DNA of 51,507 nucleotides, taken from positions 1 to 51,507 of the forward strand of contig NZ_CABVHQ010000044.1 of NCBI RefSeq assembly GCF_902497895.1, given 5' to 3'. A program made the position numbers and the translations under genes. Every line of letters starts with the position of its first letter. The stretch's first letter is position 1. Positions 15,373-25,048 of this stretch are shown one piece after another. This DNA is from Pseudomonas fluorescens (GTDB taxonomy: Bacteria > Pseudomonadota > Gammaproteobacteria > Pseudomonadales > Pseudomonadaceae). The notes beneath the pieces are model-generated. The model was not told where the DNA came from. It searched no databases and saw only the letters and a list, made by a program, of their open reading frames with translations.

Positions 15373-16318
15373 TCAGGCGCTCCACGGTCTTGGCCCACAT
15401 ATCGTCCACCGGTGCCTGCAGCTTCAATTCACCGCCATCCGGCAACGGTACGGTCAGCATGTAGGCGTGAAGGAACAGGCGCTTGCCGCCCAACTCGCGA
15501 ATCTCTTTGCTGAAGTCTTCATCACCGTACTTGGTGTCCCCAGCGATGCAGTGCCCGGCATGCAAGGTGTGCACGCGAATCTGGTGAGTCCGGCCGGTGA
15601 CCGGTTTAGCCTCGACCATGGTGGCGAAGTCGCCGAAGCGGCGCAGCACCTTGAAGACCGTCAGCGCCTCCTTGCCCTCTTCGTTGACTTCGACCATGCG
15701 CTCGCCGGAGCGCAGGTTGCTCTTGAGCAACGGCGCACGAACCTGCTTGATCGACGCCGCCCAGTTGCCGCGAACCAGCGCCATGTAGCGCTTGTCGACG
15801 CCATCGCCACGCAAGGCGGCGTGCAGATGGCGCAACATGCTGCGCTTTTTGGCGATCATCAGCAGCCCGGAAGTGTCCCGATCGAGGCGATGGACCAGCT
15901 CCAGCTCCTTGGTATCGGGCCGCAACTGACGGAAGGCTTCGATCACCCCGTAGTTCAGGCCGCTGCCGCCGTGCACGGCAATCCCGGCCGGCTTGTTGAT
16001 CACGATCAGCGCCTTGTCTTCGAAGACAATCGACGCTTCAAGGCGCTGCAACAAACCCTGGGCCAAAGGCACCGGCTCGTCGCGCTCAGGCACGCGTACG
16101 GGTGGCACACGGACAATATCACCCGCCTGCAGCTTGTATTCGGGCTTGATCCGACCCTTGTTCACCCGCACTTCGCCTTTACGCAAAATGCGGTAAATCA
16201 AGGTCTTGGGCACGCCTTTGAGCCGAGCAAGAAGGAAGTTGTCGATGCGTTGGCCGGCATATTCCGGCGAGACCTCAAGCAGCTGGACGCTGGGGGTCGG
16301 GGGGGCAGTAGTCGTCAT
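15359..16318 (-). CDS. rluC: 23S rRNA pseudouridine synthase RluC
   Basis: A 319-residue RluA-family synthase. The N-terminal S4 RNA-binding domain spans about residues 20-80, and the catalytic aspartate is D146 in LVHRLDRDTSG. The GRTHQIRVH motif follows. RluC modifies positions 955, 2504 and 2580 of E. coli 23S rRNA. It is divergent from rne, with 700 bp between their starts. Confidence 0.93.
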   Translation of the reverse strand: MTTTAPPTPSVQLLEVSPEYAGQRIDNFLLARLKGVPKTLIYRILRKGEVRVNKGRIKPEYKLQAGDIVRVPPVRVPERDEPVPLAQGLLQRLEASIVFEDKALIVINKPAGIAVHGGSGLNYGVIEAFRQLRPDTKELELVHRLDRDTSGLLMIAKKRSMLRHLHAALRGDGVDKRYMALVRGNWAASIKQVRAPLLKSNLRSGERMVEVNEEGKEALTVFKVLRRFGDFATMVEAKPVTGRTHQIRVHTLHAGHCIAGDTKYGDEDFSKEIRELGGKRLFLHAYMLTVPLPDGGELKLQAPVDDMWAKTVERLSAPL

Positions 16319-16347
16319 GCCGCGAATGATAACAATTTTTTATGGAT

Positions 16348-16376
16348 TTGAAGCACTTAATGATTGCTGCTATAGT
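16348..16376 (+). promoter_or_regulatory. probable sigma-70 promoter of rne
   Basis: TTGAAG (16348-16353), a 17-nt spacer and TATAGT (16371-16376), predicting a start near 16383, about 640 nt before the rne ATG. No intrinsic terminator is seen between them, so this is probably the rne promoter with a long leader. Confidence 0.6.
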
Positions 16377-16382
16377 CGCGAA

Positions 16383-17020
16383 CGCCGCCAAAAGCGGTCT
16401 GGACAGCGGACCAACGGTCATCGACCGGCCCTGACCATCGCAATTCATCAGGACGCGAGGCCGTCCTACGGGGCTTTCGCTACAATTATGGAAAGTTCGC
16501 GATTGTAACAAGCGCAGGTGACATGAGGCCTGAAGCGAGCGCAAGAAGCAGAGTGATTACTCGTCTTTTGCGCCGATATTCACGGCCAGTTCACAAAGTG
16601 CAGTCGATCTCGAATGAGCCTGAGCGAAGGCTTCGGAAACAACGCCTAAATTAGCCATGATGCGTGACCTCCCCTTTCGGAGCTCACGGTAAATGCCAAC
16701 CCGCTGCGGATTCTGCGCGCGGCAGCACCCGAATTATCAGGGATACGTGTAGGGTGGAGATGCACAACCGTCGGACTGTGTAGCACTAGGCTTATATTTA
16801 GACGCTTCATATCGTCCACAGTCGACGGCTGATTCCTCCTCCTGACTGAGTGCTTAAGTAGCCACAGCAAGCAGGACGCGTAAGTCGCGACTTCGCCCCC
16901 TTTGGTCGAACCTCGCTAGACACTGGAGTGGCCAACCACTCCTTACGCACCTGACACCGACCATGAGAAGTCGTGTGTGCCGAACGCCGTTTCCGGCAGC
17001 CCGGAAACCGACGGTACTAC
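16383..17020 (+). ncRNA. rne 5' leader, likely holding the rne-II RNA element
   Basis: The stretch between the rne promoter and start codon has no plausible gene but many hairpins. GGAGTGG-CCAA-CCACTCC is at 16925-16942, and GTTTCCGG-CAGC-CCGGAAAC at 16989-17008 ends 12 nt before the ATG. Pseudomonads are known to carry the conserved rne-II structure in the 5' UTR of RNase E genes, thought to mediate autoregulation by RNase E cleavage. Exact motif borders cannot be set by eye. Confidence 0.6.
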
Positions 17021-20000
17021 ATGAAAAGAATGCTGATTAACGCAACCCAACCCGAAGAGTTGCGTGTTGCACTGGTAGACGGCCAGCGCCTCTACGACCT
17101 GGATATCGAATCCGGTGCACGCGAGCAGAAGAAGGCCAACATCTATAAAGGCCGGATTACTCGCATCGAACCAAGCCTTGAGGCTGCCTTTGTCGATTTC
17201 GGCTCCGAGCGCCACGGCTTCCTGCCCCTCAAAGAAATCTCCCGCGAATACTTCAAGAAAGCCCCTGAGGGCCGCGTCAACATCAAGGACGTCCTGAGCG
17301 AAGGCCAGGAAGTCATCGTTCAGGTCGAAAAAGAAGAACGTGGCAACAAGGGCGCAGCCCTGACCACCTTCATCAGCCTGGCCGGTCGTTACCTGGTGCT
17401 GATGCCGAACAACCCGCGTGCCGGCGGTATCTCCCGTCGCATCGAAGGTGAAGAGCGCAACGAATTGCGCGAAGCCCTGAACGGTCTGGTTGCCCCGGCC
17501 GACATGGGTCTGATCGTGCGCACTGCCGGCCTGGGCCGCAGCAGCGAAGAAATGCAGTGGGACCTCGATTACCTGCTGCAACTCTGGACCGCCATCAAAG
17601 AAGCCTCGCTGGATCGCGCAGCTCCTTTCCTGATTTACCAGGAAAGCAACGTGATCATCCGCGCCATCCGCGATTACCTGCGCCAGGACATCGGCGAAGT
17701 GCTGATCGACAGCGTTGAAGCCCAGGACGAAGCCCTGACCTTCATTCGCCAGGTGATGCCGCAGTACGCCAGCAAGATCAAGCTGTACGAAGACAGCGTG
17801 CCGCTGTTCAACCGTTTCCAGATCGAAAGCCAGATCGAGACCGCCTTCCAGCGCGTCGTCGAACTGCCTTCCGGCGGTTCCATCGTCATCGATCCGACCG
17901 AAGCCCTGGTGTCCATCGACATCAACTCGGCGCGCGCAACCAAAGGCAGCGACATCGAAGAAACCGCCCTGCAGACCAACCTTGAAGCCGCCGAAGAAAT
18001 CGCCCGTCAGTTGCGCCTGCGCGACATCGGCGGCCTGATCGTCATCGACTTCATCGACATGACCCCGGCCAAGAACCAGCGCGCCGTGGAAGAGAAAGTC
18101 CGCGAATGCCTGGAAGCCGACCGTGCCCGGGTACAAGTCGGGCGCATCTCGCGCTTCGGCCTGCTGGAAATGTCCCGTCAGCGCCTGCGTCCATCCCTGG
18201 GCGAAAGCAGCGGCATCGTCTGCCCGCGTTGCAACGGCACCGGCATCATCCGTGATGTTGAATCGCTGTCGCTGGCGATCCTGCGCCTGATCGAAGAAGA
18301 AGCCCTGAAAGACCGCACCGCCGAAGTTCGCGCACAAGTGCCGATCCCAGTGGCTGCGTTCCTGCTCAACGAAAAACGCAACTCGATCACCAAGATCGAA
18401 CTGCGCACCCGCGCACGCATCGTCATTCTGCCGAACGATCACCTCGAAACGCCGCATTTCGAAGTTCAGCGCCTGCGTGATGACAGCCCGGAAGCCAGCA
18501 TCAATCAGTCCAGCTACGAAATTGCTGCTGCCGCTGCCGAAGTGGAAGAAGTCCAGCCGGCCGCCGCGACCCGCACCCTGGTTCGCCAGGAAGCCGCAGT
18601 GAAAACCGCTCCGGTACGCGCCAATGCTCCGGTTCCGGTAGAAGTCGTAGCGCCTGTTGCAGCTCCCGCCCACGTTCCCGAGCCAAGCCTGTTCAAAGGC
18701 CTGGTGAAGTCGCTGGTCAGCCTGTTCGCGACCAAGGAAGAGCCCGCAGCGCCGGTGGTGGTTGAAAAACCGGTTACCGAACGCCAGCCGCGCAATGACG
18801 AGCGCCGCACCGGTCGTCAGCAGAGCCGCAGCCGTAACGGTCGCCGCGACGAAGAGCGCAAGCCGCGCGAAGAACGTGCTCCACGTGAAGAACGTGCGCC
18901 TCGTGAGGAACGTGCACCGCGCGAAGTCCGCGAAGAAGTAGCGGCCGTAGCCCCAGCCCCTCGCGAAGAACGCGCACCGCGTGCTCCCCGTGAAGAACGT
19001 GCGCCACGCCCTCCACGTGAAGATCGCAAACCGCGCGAAGGTCGTGAAGAGCGTCCGGTTCGTGAACTGCGCGAGCCTCTGGATGCCGCACCAACCGCAC
19101 CGACCACTGTTGCTGCTGTTGCGGCTGTTGCTGAAGAGCGCCCGGCCCGTGCGCCACGCGAAGAGCGTCAACCGCGTCCACCGCGTGAAGAGCGTCAGCC
19201 TCGTGCCGAACAGCCTGTTGCGGCTGTCAGCGAAGAAGAACTGCTGCCAAACGAAGAGCAACTGCAGGATGACGGCCAGGACAACGCCGAAGGCGATCGT
19301 CCGCGCCGCCGCTCCCGTGGCCAGCGTCGTCGCAGCAATCGTCGTGAGCGTCAACGTGATGCCAACGGCAATGTGATCGAAGGCTCGGAAGAATCCGAAG
19401 TCGGCGAAGCCAGCGAACCAAGCAGCGCCGATCTGGCTGCCGGCCTGGCCGTTACCGCGGCTGTTGCCAGCTCTGTGATCAGCGCTCCTGCCGAAGCTCA
19501 GGCCAATCAGCAAGCAGAACTCGCTACTGCCGCCACCCTGGAAACGGCGTCGGTTGAAGCACCCGTGGTTGAAGCGACTACTGCGATTGAAGCGCCTGCC
19601 GCTCCTGCCGTTGAAGTGGCGCCGGTTCGTGAGGCGTATGTTGCCGAGCAAGCCGTTGTCGCTGAACAGCCAGTGGTCGCCGCAGAACCTGCGTTCGAAG
19701 CGCCGGTTTTCGAAGCTCCGGTTGCTGAAAAAGCCTTTGAACCGACTTACGACGCTCCAACTGCGTTCGATCGCATCGCTGAATCGGTAGTGATCGAAGC
19801 TCCAGCCCCGGTCGCTGAAGTGGTGGTCGCCGAGCCAGTGGTTGCTGCACCGGTTGAAGCGCCAGTGGTTGCCGAGGTCGCCTTGCCAGTAGTCGAAGCC
19901 GCACCTGCAAGCGCCCTGACCGCCAGCGGTCGTGCGCCGAACGATCCACGTGAAGTGCGTCGTCGCAAGCGTGAAGAGGAGCGTCTGCAGAAAGAAGCCG

Positions 20001-20227
20001 AACTGGCCGCTGCTGCAGCGCCGGTTGAAGCAGTCGTGGCGGCCGAGCCGGTTGTGGCTGAAGTGATTGAGCAAGCTGCACCTGCTCCAGTCGCTGAGAG
20101 CGCGCCTGAGCGAGCAGTTGTTGAATCTGCCCCGCCCATCGACGAAAACCTGCGTTCCGTCGAAGAAGTGGTAGAGCACCACCCTGAAGCCCTGGAAAAA
20201 GAGCACGAGCCTAAACCCCTCGCCTGA
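17021..20227 (+). CDS. rne: ribonuclease E
   Basis: A 1068-residue endoribonuclease and degradosome scaffold. The start MKRMLINATQPEELRVALVD matches E. coli RNase E. The catalytic half holds an S1 domain (about 35-125), the DNase-I-like region with active aspartates in VSIDINSARATKG and IVIDFIDM, and the Zn-link cysteines C401 and C404 in CPRCNGTG. The C-terminal half (from about 520) is disordered: an arginine-rich RNA-binding segment with repeated PREERA units around residues 610-690, a second RRSRGQRRRSNRRER block, an Ala/Val/Glu-rich linker and a basic end. Confidence 0.97.
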   Translation: MKRMLINATQPEELRVALVDGQRLYDLDIESGAREQKKANIYKGRITRIEPSLEAAFVDFGSERHGFLPLKEISREYFKKAPEGRVNIKDVLSEGQEVIVQVEKEERGNKGAALTTFISLAGRYLVLMPNNPRAGGISRRIEGEERNELREALNGLVAPADMGLIVRTAGLGRSSEEMQWDLDYLLQLWTAIKEASLDRAAPFLIYQESNVIIRAIRDYLRQDIGEVLIDSVEAQDEALTFIRQVMPQYASKIKLYEDSVPLFNRFQIESQIETAFQRVVELPSGGSIVIDPTEALVSIDINSARATKGSDIEETALQTNLEAAEEIARQLRLRDIGGLIVIDFIDMTPAKNQRAVEEKVRECLEADRARVQVGRISRFGLLEMSRQRLRPSLGESSGIVCPRCNGTGIIRDVESLSLAILRLIEEEALKDRTAEVRAQVPIPVAAFLLNEKRNSITKIELRTRARIVILPNDHLETPHFEVQRLRDDSPEASINQSSYEIAAAAAEVEEVQPAAATRTLVRQEAAVKTAPVRANAPVPVEVVAPVAAPAHVPEPSLFKGLVKSLVSLFATKEEPAAPVVVEKPVTERQPRNDERRTGRQQSRSRNGRRDEERKPREERAPREERAPREERAPREVREEVAAVAPAPREERAPRAPREERAPRPPREDRKPREGREERPVRELREPLDAAPTAPTTVAAVAAVAEERPARAPREERQPRPPREERQPRAEQPVAAVSEEELLPNEEQLQDDGQDNAEGDRPRRRSRGQRRRSNRRERQRDANGNVIEGSEESEVGEASEPSSADLAAGLAVTAAVASSVISAPAEAQANQQAELATAATLETASVEAPVVEATTAIEAPAAPAVEVAPVREAYVAEQAVVAEQPVVAAEPAFEAPVFEAPVAEKAFEPTYDAPTAFDRIAESVVIEAPAPVAEVVVAEPVVAAPVEAPVVAEVALPVVEAAPASALTASGRAPNDPREVRRRKREEERLQKEAELAAAAAPVEAVVAAEPVVAEVIEQAAPAPVAESAPERAVVESAPPIDENLRSVEEVVEHHPEALEKEHEPKPLA

Positions 20228-20242
20228 TTCCAACGGCTGTTA

Positions 20243-20280
20243 AAAAGCCCCGCCTGCTGATGCAGGCGGGGCTTTTTTTA
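20243..20280 (+). terminator. intrinsic terminator of rne
   Basis: AAAGCCCCGCCTGC pairs with GCAGGCGGGGCTTT around a TGAT-type loop, followed by a T-run. Confidence 0.92.
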
Positions 20281-20300
20281 CATTTAAAAATCAAAAGATC

Positions 20301-20386
20301 AAAAGATCGCAGCCTGCGGCAGCTCCTACAAAGGCAGCGTTCGCCTCCGAAATCGGCGTAGGAGCTGCCGCAGGCTGCGATCTTTT
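20301..20386. repeat. REP doublet (REPIN), AAAAGATCGCAGCCTGCGGC type
   Basis: Inverted arms 20301-20329 and 20358-20386 of the same family as the pair at 13561, with a different centre. It is preceded by an extra partial AAAAGATC copy at about 20293. Confidence 0.9.
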
Positions 20387-20413
20387 CAGGGGCAATCCGT
20401 TCGACAGCGGACG

Positions 20414-21004
20414 CTAGCCAAAGACCAACTCCGCTGGCACATCCACATCCCACAACACCCCGGGATCCTCCACCGGCACTTCCACCACCCTGGCCGAGGC
20501 AAACAGCGACTTGGCCCCATGATCACCAGACAACGCCATCAACTCCGGGCCAAACGAACGCCCGAACCCTACCGGATGCCCGTACTCGCCCTGGTGCACT
20601 GGCACAACGATACAATCGTCCTCGATCTTCGCCAGCACTTGTTCGGTAGTGGCGGGCAGGATGAACGGCATATCCCCCAGCATCACCAGCCAACCACTGA
20701 GCTGCGGACAAGCAGTAACCGCGGCGGCCATGCTGTCTCCCATTCCAGTCGATTCCAGCACCACGATCTCGCAGCCATAGGCCTTGGCCATGCGAATCAC
20801 TTGCGGGCGATCCTCGGTGGTGACCAACACGCGCTTCTCGAGACTGGCCGGCAGATTGACCAACACCTGCTCGATCACCGACCGCACGCCGCCATCGCGG
20901 CCGGTACAGTCGGTCAATAACTTGTCCTTCTGCGCCCCGGCAACCTGCCGAAAACGACTGCCCTGCCCAGCGGCGAGCACGATCACGCCAATCGGTTCGT
21001 TCAT
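20414..21004 (-). CDS. MocA-like molybdenum cofactor nucleotidyltransferase
   Basis: A 196-residue NTP transferase. N-terminal VIVLAAGQGSRFRQ is the nucleotide-binding signature and LGDMPFI holds the metal aspartate. It is likely a CTP:molybdopterin cytidylyltransferase (MocA type) that makes MCD cofactor for the adjacent hydroxylase; a GTP-using MobA role is less likely given the xdhC neighbour. The ATG overlaps the xdhC stop. Confidence 0.85.
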   Translation of the reverse strand: MNEPIGVIVLAAGQGSRFRQVAGAQKDKLLTDCTGRDGGVRSVIEQVLVNLPASLEKRVLVTTEDRPQVIRMAKAYGCEIVVLESTGMGDSMAAAVTACPQLSGWLVMLGDMPFILPATTEQVLAKIEDDCIVVPVHQGEYGHPVGFGRSFGPELMALSGDHGAKSLFASARVVEVPVEDPGVLWDVDVPAELVFG

Positions 21005-21996
21005 ACACCCTCCTCGCCCGCTGCGAGCAACGGCTGCTTTTGCTGTAACTCGACGCCATTCTTGATCGCAACGATCTCAGCCAGCAGCGACAAGGCAATT
21101 TCTGCCGGTGTGTGGCTGCCGATATGCAGACCGACCGGACCGTGCAAACGCGCGATGGCCTGTTCCGACAAGCCTAGCTGAGCCAGGTTGTCCCGGCGCT
21201 TGCGGGTGTTGATCCGCGACCCTAGCGCGCCAACATAAAAGGCTCGCGAATTGAGCGCCGTGAGCAACGCCATATCATCCAGACGCGGATCATGGGTCAA
21301 GGCGACGATGGCCGTGCGCTCGTCGGTTTCGATGCTCAGCACCGCCTCATCCGGCATACCCGGGACAAAACGACCAAGCTCCTCCTCCCAGCCGTAGACA
21401 AACTCCTTGCGCGGATCGCAGACCAGCACTTCGAAATCCAGCAACCGCGCCATTTCTGCCACGTAGCGGGACAGCTGCCCGGCGCCGATCAGCAGCAGCC
21501 GCCAACGCGGCCCGTAAATCGCCCGCAGGGTCGTGCCGTCAAAGCTCAAGACATCGGTCTTGCCGGCGGCACTGAGCAGCACTTCACCGGTGCGCAGATT
21601 CAGTTCCCGCGCGACAATCTCATGGGCCTCGCAACGCGCCAGCAATTGCGCCACCCAGGCTGGATCGCCAACCAGCTCCTCGGTCAGGAGCAGCGTGCCA
21701 CCACAGGGCAAACCAAATCGCGCAGCCTCCTCGCGGGTGACGCCGTAGGTCACCAGCTGCACGGACGACCCGTCCACGGGCAATCGACCGTCCTGCAGTC
21801 GGGCGATCAAGTCATCTTCGATGCAACCACCGGAGACCGAACCGATCACCACGCCGTCCTCGCGCAAGGCCAGCATCGCGCCCGGTGGTCGCGGCGCACT
21901 GCCCCAGGTCTGGACCACGCTGTAGAGCACCACTCGCTGCCCGGCGCGGCGCCATTCCAGGACGCTGCGCAAGACATTCAGATCGACACTGTCCAT
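21001..21996 (-). CDS. XdhC/CoxI family molybdenum-cofactor insertion protein
   Basis: A 331-residue chaperone. The N-terminal CoxI domain shows TWGSAPRPPGAML and SGGCIEDD, and the C-terminal Rossmann domain shows LLLIGAGQLSRYVAEMA. XdhC proteins protect and insert sulfurated Mo cofactor into xanthine-dehydrogenase-family enzymes. The start ATG overlaps the stop of the Mo subunit gene (TGATG), and its stop overlaps the MocA-like start, implying one operon. Confidence 0.9.
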   Translation of the reverse strand: MDSVDLNVLRSVLEWRRAGQRVVLYSVVQTWGSAPRPPGAMLALREDGVVIGSVSGGCIEDDLIARLQDGRLPVDGSSVQLVTYGVTREEAARFGLPCGGTLLLTEELVGDPAWVAQLLARCEAHEIVARELNLRTGEVLLSAAGKTDVLSFDGTTLRAIYGPRWRLLLIGAGQLSRYVAEMARLLDFEVLVCDPRKEFVYGWEEELGRFVPGMPDEAVLSIETDERTAIVALTHDPRLDDMALLTALNSRAFYVGALGSRINTRKRRDNLAQLGLSEQAIARLHGPVGLHIGSHTPAEIALSLLAEIVAIKNGVELQQKQPLLAAGEEGV

Positions 21997-24311
21997 CAGG
22001 CTTCTGCCTGCTGCCAGCCCTGCAACTGATAGCGAACCGGCAGACTGCGGATGCGCTTGCCGGTCGCCGCGAAGATCGCGTTGCACAGTGCCGGGGCAAT
22101 CGGCGGCACTCCTGGCTCACCGACACCCCCCAGGGGCACGTTGCCCACCGGCGTGACCAGATGCACGGCAATCTCTTTCGGTGCCAGATTCATCCGCGCC
22201 ACCTCGAACATATGGAAATTGTCCTGCTGGACCTTGCCGTCCTTGAAGCTGATTTCACCCAGTACGGCATTGCCCAGGCCCATTACACAGGCGCCTTCGA
22301 ACTGCGAGCGAATTCGCTCGGGGTTGATCTGTGGGCCGCAATCCACGGCAATATCGGCCTTATGGACGATCAGGGTGCCGTCATCTTTGACTTCGACCTC
22401 GATCACTGCCGCCGCATAAGTGACGAAGCTGTAGTGCACCGCCAGGCCCAGACCACGCCCCTTGGGCAAATGGCGGCCCCAACCGGCCGCCTTGGCCGCG
22501 GTTTCCAGTACGCCGCGCAAACGCGCGGTATCGATTGGATAGCGCTCCGGTGATTCACCGTAGTTCCACTCTTCACTCAAGGTCCGCGGGTCGATATGAC
22601 GATCCGGGCCGAGCAGTTTCAGCTGGTACTTGAGTGGATCCTGCCCGGCTTGATGCGCCAGTTCGTCGACAAAACTCTGAATCGCAAAGCCATGGGGAAT
22701 GTTCGACACCGAGCGATACCAGCCAACCCGGGTATGGGCGACGGCTTCGGGGTTTTCCAGGCGAACGCTGGGAATGGCGTAAGCCATGTTGGCAAAGCCC
22801 ATACCGAGTTCAGCCGCGCCCTGGTGGATCACGCCGGGAGCAAACAAGGCGGTGATGCTCGGCGCCACGGTACGGTGCAACCAACCGCTCGGCATGCCGT
22901 CATTGCCGAGGCTGGCCTTGAGGTACTGCACCGAGACGGTATGCAAGTAACCGTGGTGGATGTCGTCTTCCCGGGTCCATTGCACGCGCACCGCTTTACC
23001 CGGCAAGGCCTTGGCCAGTACCGCCGCCTCGATGACGAAATCCGGTTTGGCTTTTCGGCCAAACCCTCCGCCGAGCAACGTGACATTGACGGTGACTTTC
23101 TCCAAAGGTATGCCCAAACGCTCGGCGATAGTTTCGCGAGCTCTTTGCGGGGCCTGGGTCGGCGCCCAGACTTCGCAATGCCCCTCGTTGAACCGGGCTG
23201 TGGCGACCATAGGCTCCATCGGTGCCTGGGCCAGGTGCGGCATATAGTAAGTGGCTTGCAGACTGCTGTGGGCACGACTCATCGCCTCATCGACATTCCC
23301 GCTACTGCGTATCACTTTACCCGGCTGCGAGGCCGCAGCTTCCAGTTGCTGGCGGTAGGAGATCGAGTTGTAAGCACCGTTGACACCGTCATCCCACTCG
23401 ACTTGCAGCGCCTCGCGGCCCTTGATCGCCGCCCAGGTAGTGTTCGCGATCACTGCCACGCCCCCCAAAGGCTGGAATCCGGAGGGTAATGGACGGCTGT
23501 CGATTTGCATGACCTTGATCACCCCCCTGACTTTCATCGCGGCACTGCTATCGAGGGACTTTACCTTGCCTCCGTAAACACCTGGTCGCGCCACGGTAGC
23601 AAAGAGCATGTCATCGAAATTCAGGTCGGCACCAAAGAGTGCGCTGCCATTGACGATATCCTCGCCGTCGATGGCTCGATTCACGTCCTTACCAATGTAG
23701 CGGAACTGCGAAGGTTGCTTCAAACGCAGGTTCTCACGGGCAGGCACAGCCAGCTCGCCGGCCGCCCCTGCCAATGCACCATATCCCAGAGTTCGGCCAC
23801 TGGGCTGGTGAACCACCGTGTGTAATTGGGCGAGGCACTCGACGACTGGCACTTTCCAATGTTCTGCAGCCGCTTGTTCAAGCATTGCTCGGGCTGCAGC
23901 GCCGCAACGGCGCATAGGCTCGTACCAATGGCGCATGCTGCGCGAGCCGTCAGTGTTTTGGTTGCCGAAGCGCACTTCGTCACCCGGCGCCTGCTGAACC
24001 TTGACCAGAGTCCAGTCCGCGTCCAGCTCATCGGCCACCACCATACTCAAACTGGTACGAATACCCTGCCCCATCTCCGACCGGTTACAGATCACCGTCA
24101 CTGTGCCATCGGCGGCGATGCTGACGTAGACCTTGGGATCATCGATCCAGCCGTTGGGCATGCCGTCGGCGCCGAACTTCTTCTCTGCGGCAAACGCCCC
24201 CTGCCAACCCCAACTGGCCGCCAACACCAGCGCACTCGTGGCACCGACGCCTTTGAGGAACCCACGGCGGCTGCAATTGCTCAGGGCAAAATCATTCGGT
24301 AACGGGCTCAT
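21996..24311 (-). CDS. molybdopterin-binding subunit of an xanthine dehydrogenase family hydroxylase (IorB-like)
   Basis: A 771-residue large subunit resembling isoquinoline 1-oxidoreductase beta. It begins with a twin-arginine signal (CSRRGFLKGVGATS, then a hydrophobic stretch to about residue 42), so the enzyme is exported folded. Mo-site motifs include GGGFGRKAKPDF and the C-terminal GGVGEPGVPPIAPAL with the catalytic glutamate. No FAD or cytochrome domain is fused. The substrate is unknown: an N-heterocycle or aldehyde is possible. It overlaps the 2Fe-2S subunit gene by 4 nt. Confidence 0.9.
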   Translation of the reverse strand: MSPLPNDFALSNCSRRGFLKGVGATSALVLAASWGWQGAFAAEKKFGADGMPNGWIDDPKVYVSIAADGTVTVICNRSEMGQGIRTSLSMVVADELDADWTLVKVQQAPGDEVRFGNQNTDGSRSMRHWYEPMRRCGAAARAMLEQAAAEHWKVPVVECLAQLHTVVHQPSGRTLGYGALAGAAGELAVPARENLRLKQPSQFRYIGKDVNRAIDGEDIVNGSALFGADLNFDDMLFATVARPGVYGGKVKSLDSSAAMKVRGVIKVMQIDSRPLPSGFQPLGGVAVIANTTWAAIKGREALQVEWDDGVNGAYNSISYRQQLEAAASQPGKVIRSSGNVDEAMSRAHSSLQATYYMPHLAQAPMEPMVATARFNEGHCEVWAPTQAPQRARETIAERLGIPLEKVTVNVTLLGGGFGRKAKPDFVIEAAVLAKALPGKAVRVQWTREDDIHHGYLHTVSVQYLKASLGNDGMPSGWLHRTVAPSITALFAPGVIHQGAAELGMGFANMAYAIPSVRLENPEAVAHTRVGWYRSVSNIPHGFAIQSFVDELAHQAGQDPLKYQLKLLGPDRHIDPRTLSEEWNYGESPERYPIDTARLRGVLETAAKAAGWGRHLPKGRGLGLAVHYSFVTYAAAVIEVEVKDDGTLIVHKADIAVDCGPQINPERIRSQFEGACVMGLGNAVLGEISFKDGKVQQDNFHMFEVARMNLAPKEIAVHLVTPVGNVPLGGVGEPGVPPIAPALCNAIFAATGKRIRSLPVRYQLQGWQQAEA

Positions 24312-24778
24312 GCCTTGGCCTCCTGCAGATGAGTGGCGGCTCGACGGATCGCGGTTTTGATTCGGTTATAGGTGCCGCAACGGCAAATATTGCCGACCAT
24401 TGCCTCCTCGATCTGTTGGTCGCCGGGATTGCGATTGACCTTGAGCAAGGCCGTGGCGGACATGATCTGCCCACCCTGGCAGAAACCACACTGGGCTACG
24501 GACGTGTCCAGCCAGGCTTGCTGAACCACTTGTCCGACCGGGTCGCTGTGAAGGTTGTCGATGGTGCTGACGTTCTGGCCGACCACCGAACCGATCGGCG
24601 TGATGCAGCTACGCGCCGGTGAGCCATCGATATGGATGGTGCAGGCGCCGCACAGGCCCATGCCGCAGCCAAATTTGGTGCCGCTGTAACCCGCCACGTC
24701 GCGAATAGCCCACAGCAGCGGCATATCCTCGGTGACATCCAATGGGTGATCCTGTCCGTTGAGTTTCAGGGTAATCAT
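24308..24778 (-). CDS. 2Fe-2S subunit of a molybdenum hydroxylase (IorA-like)
   Basis: A 156-residue electron-transfer subunit. The plant-type cluster is ligated by CGMGLCGAC, and the second cluster by CGFC and CRC in QCGFCQGGQI and NICRCGTYNRI. It delivers electrons from the Mo subunit. ATG at 24778 is preferred; a GTG two codons earlier is possible. It is the first gene of the operon. The upstream 180 bp show no clear promoter. Confidence 0.92.
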   Translation of the reverse strand: MITLKLNGQDHPLDVTEDMPLLWAIRDVAGYSGTKFGCGMGLCGACTIHIDGSPARSCITPIGSVVGQNVSTIDNLHSDPVGQVVQQAWLDTSVAQCGFCQGGQIMSATALLKVNRNPGDQQIEEAMVGNICRCGTYNRIKTAIRRAATHLQEAKA

Positions 24779-24957
24779 GGGCACGCCCGCCTGTATTTCT
24801 GGTTATGGGGTCGAGCAATCTGCCGTTTGAATCAGCACGTGTTAAACGCAGATCGGCTCAGGCGAATGGGCTCTCTTATGAAAACCGCAGGGTCTTCATC
24901 GGGCCTTCCTTGGAACTGAGCGACCTATCGTTAGGAGGCGGGGTTAAAGCAGCATTA

Positions 24958-24995
24958 ACAAAAAAGCCCTGCAACCACGAAAGGTTTGCAGGGCT
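24958..24995 (-). terminator. intrinsic terminator after murB
   Basis: On the minus strand AGCCCTGCAA and TTGCAGGGCT form a 10-bp stem followed by a T-run. It ends the exbB-to-murB transcript before the Mo-hydroxylase operon. Confidence 0.88.
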
Positions 24996-25048
24996 CTGGA
25001 TTGCTGTTTTCGGCTTTCGGCCTGTAGCTCAAGGCTTGCAGCCTGGCT

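Noticed and set aside
16943..20233. A 1096-residue open frame antisense to rne
   Set aside because: It is a low-complexity shadow (rich in Phe, Gly, Arg) caused by the codon bias of rne; the plus strand encodes a full RNase E with all motifs.
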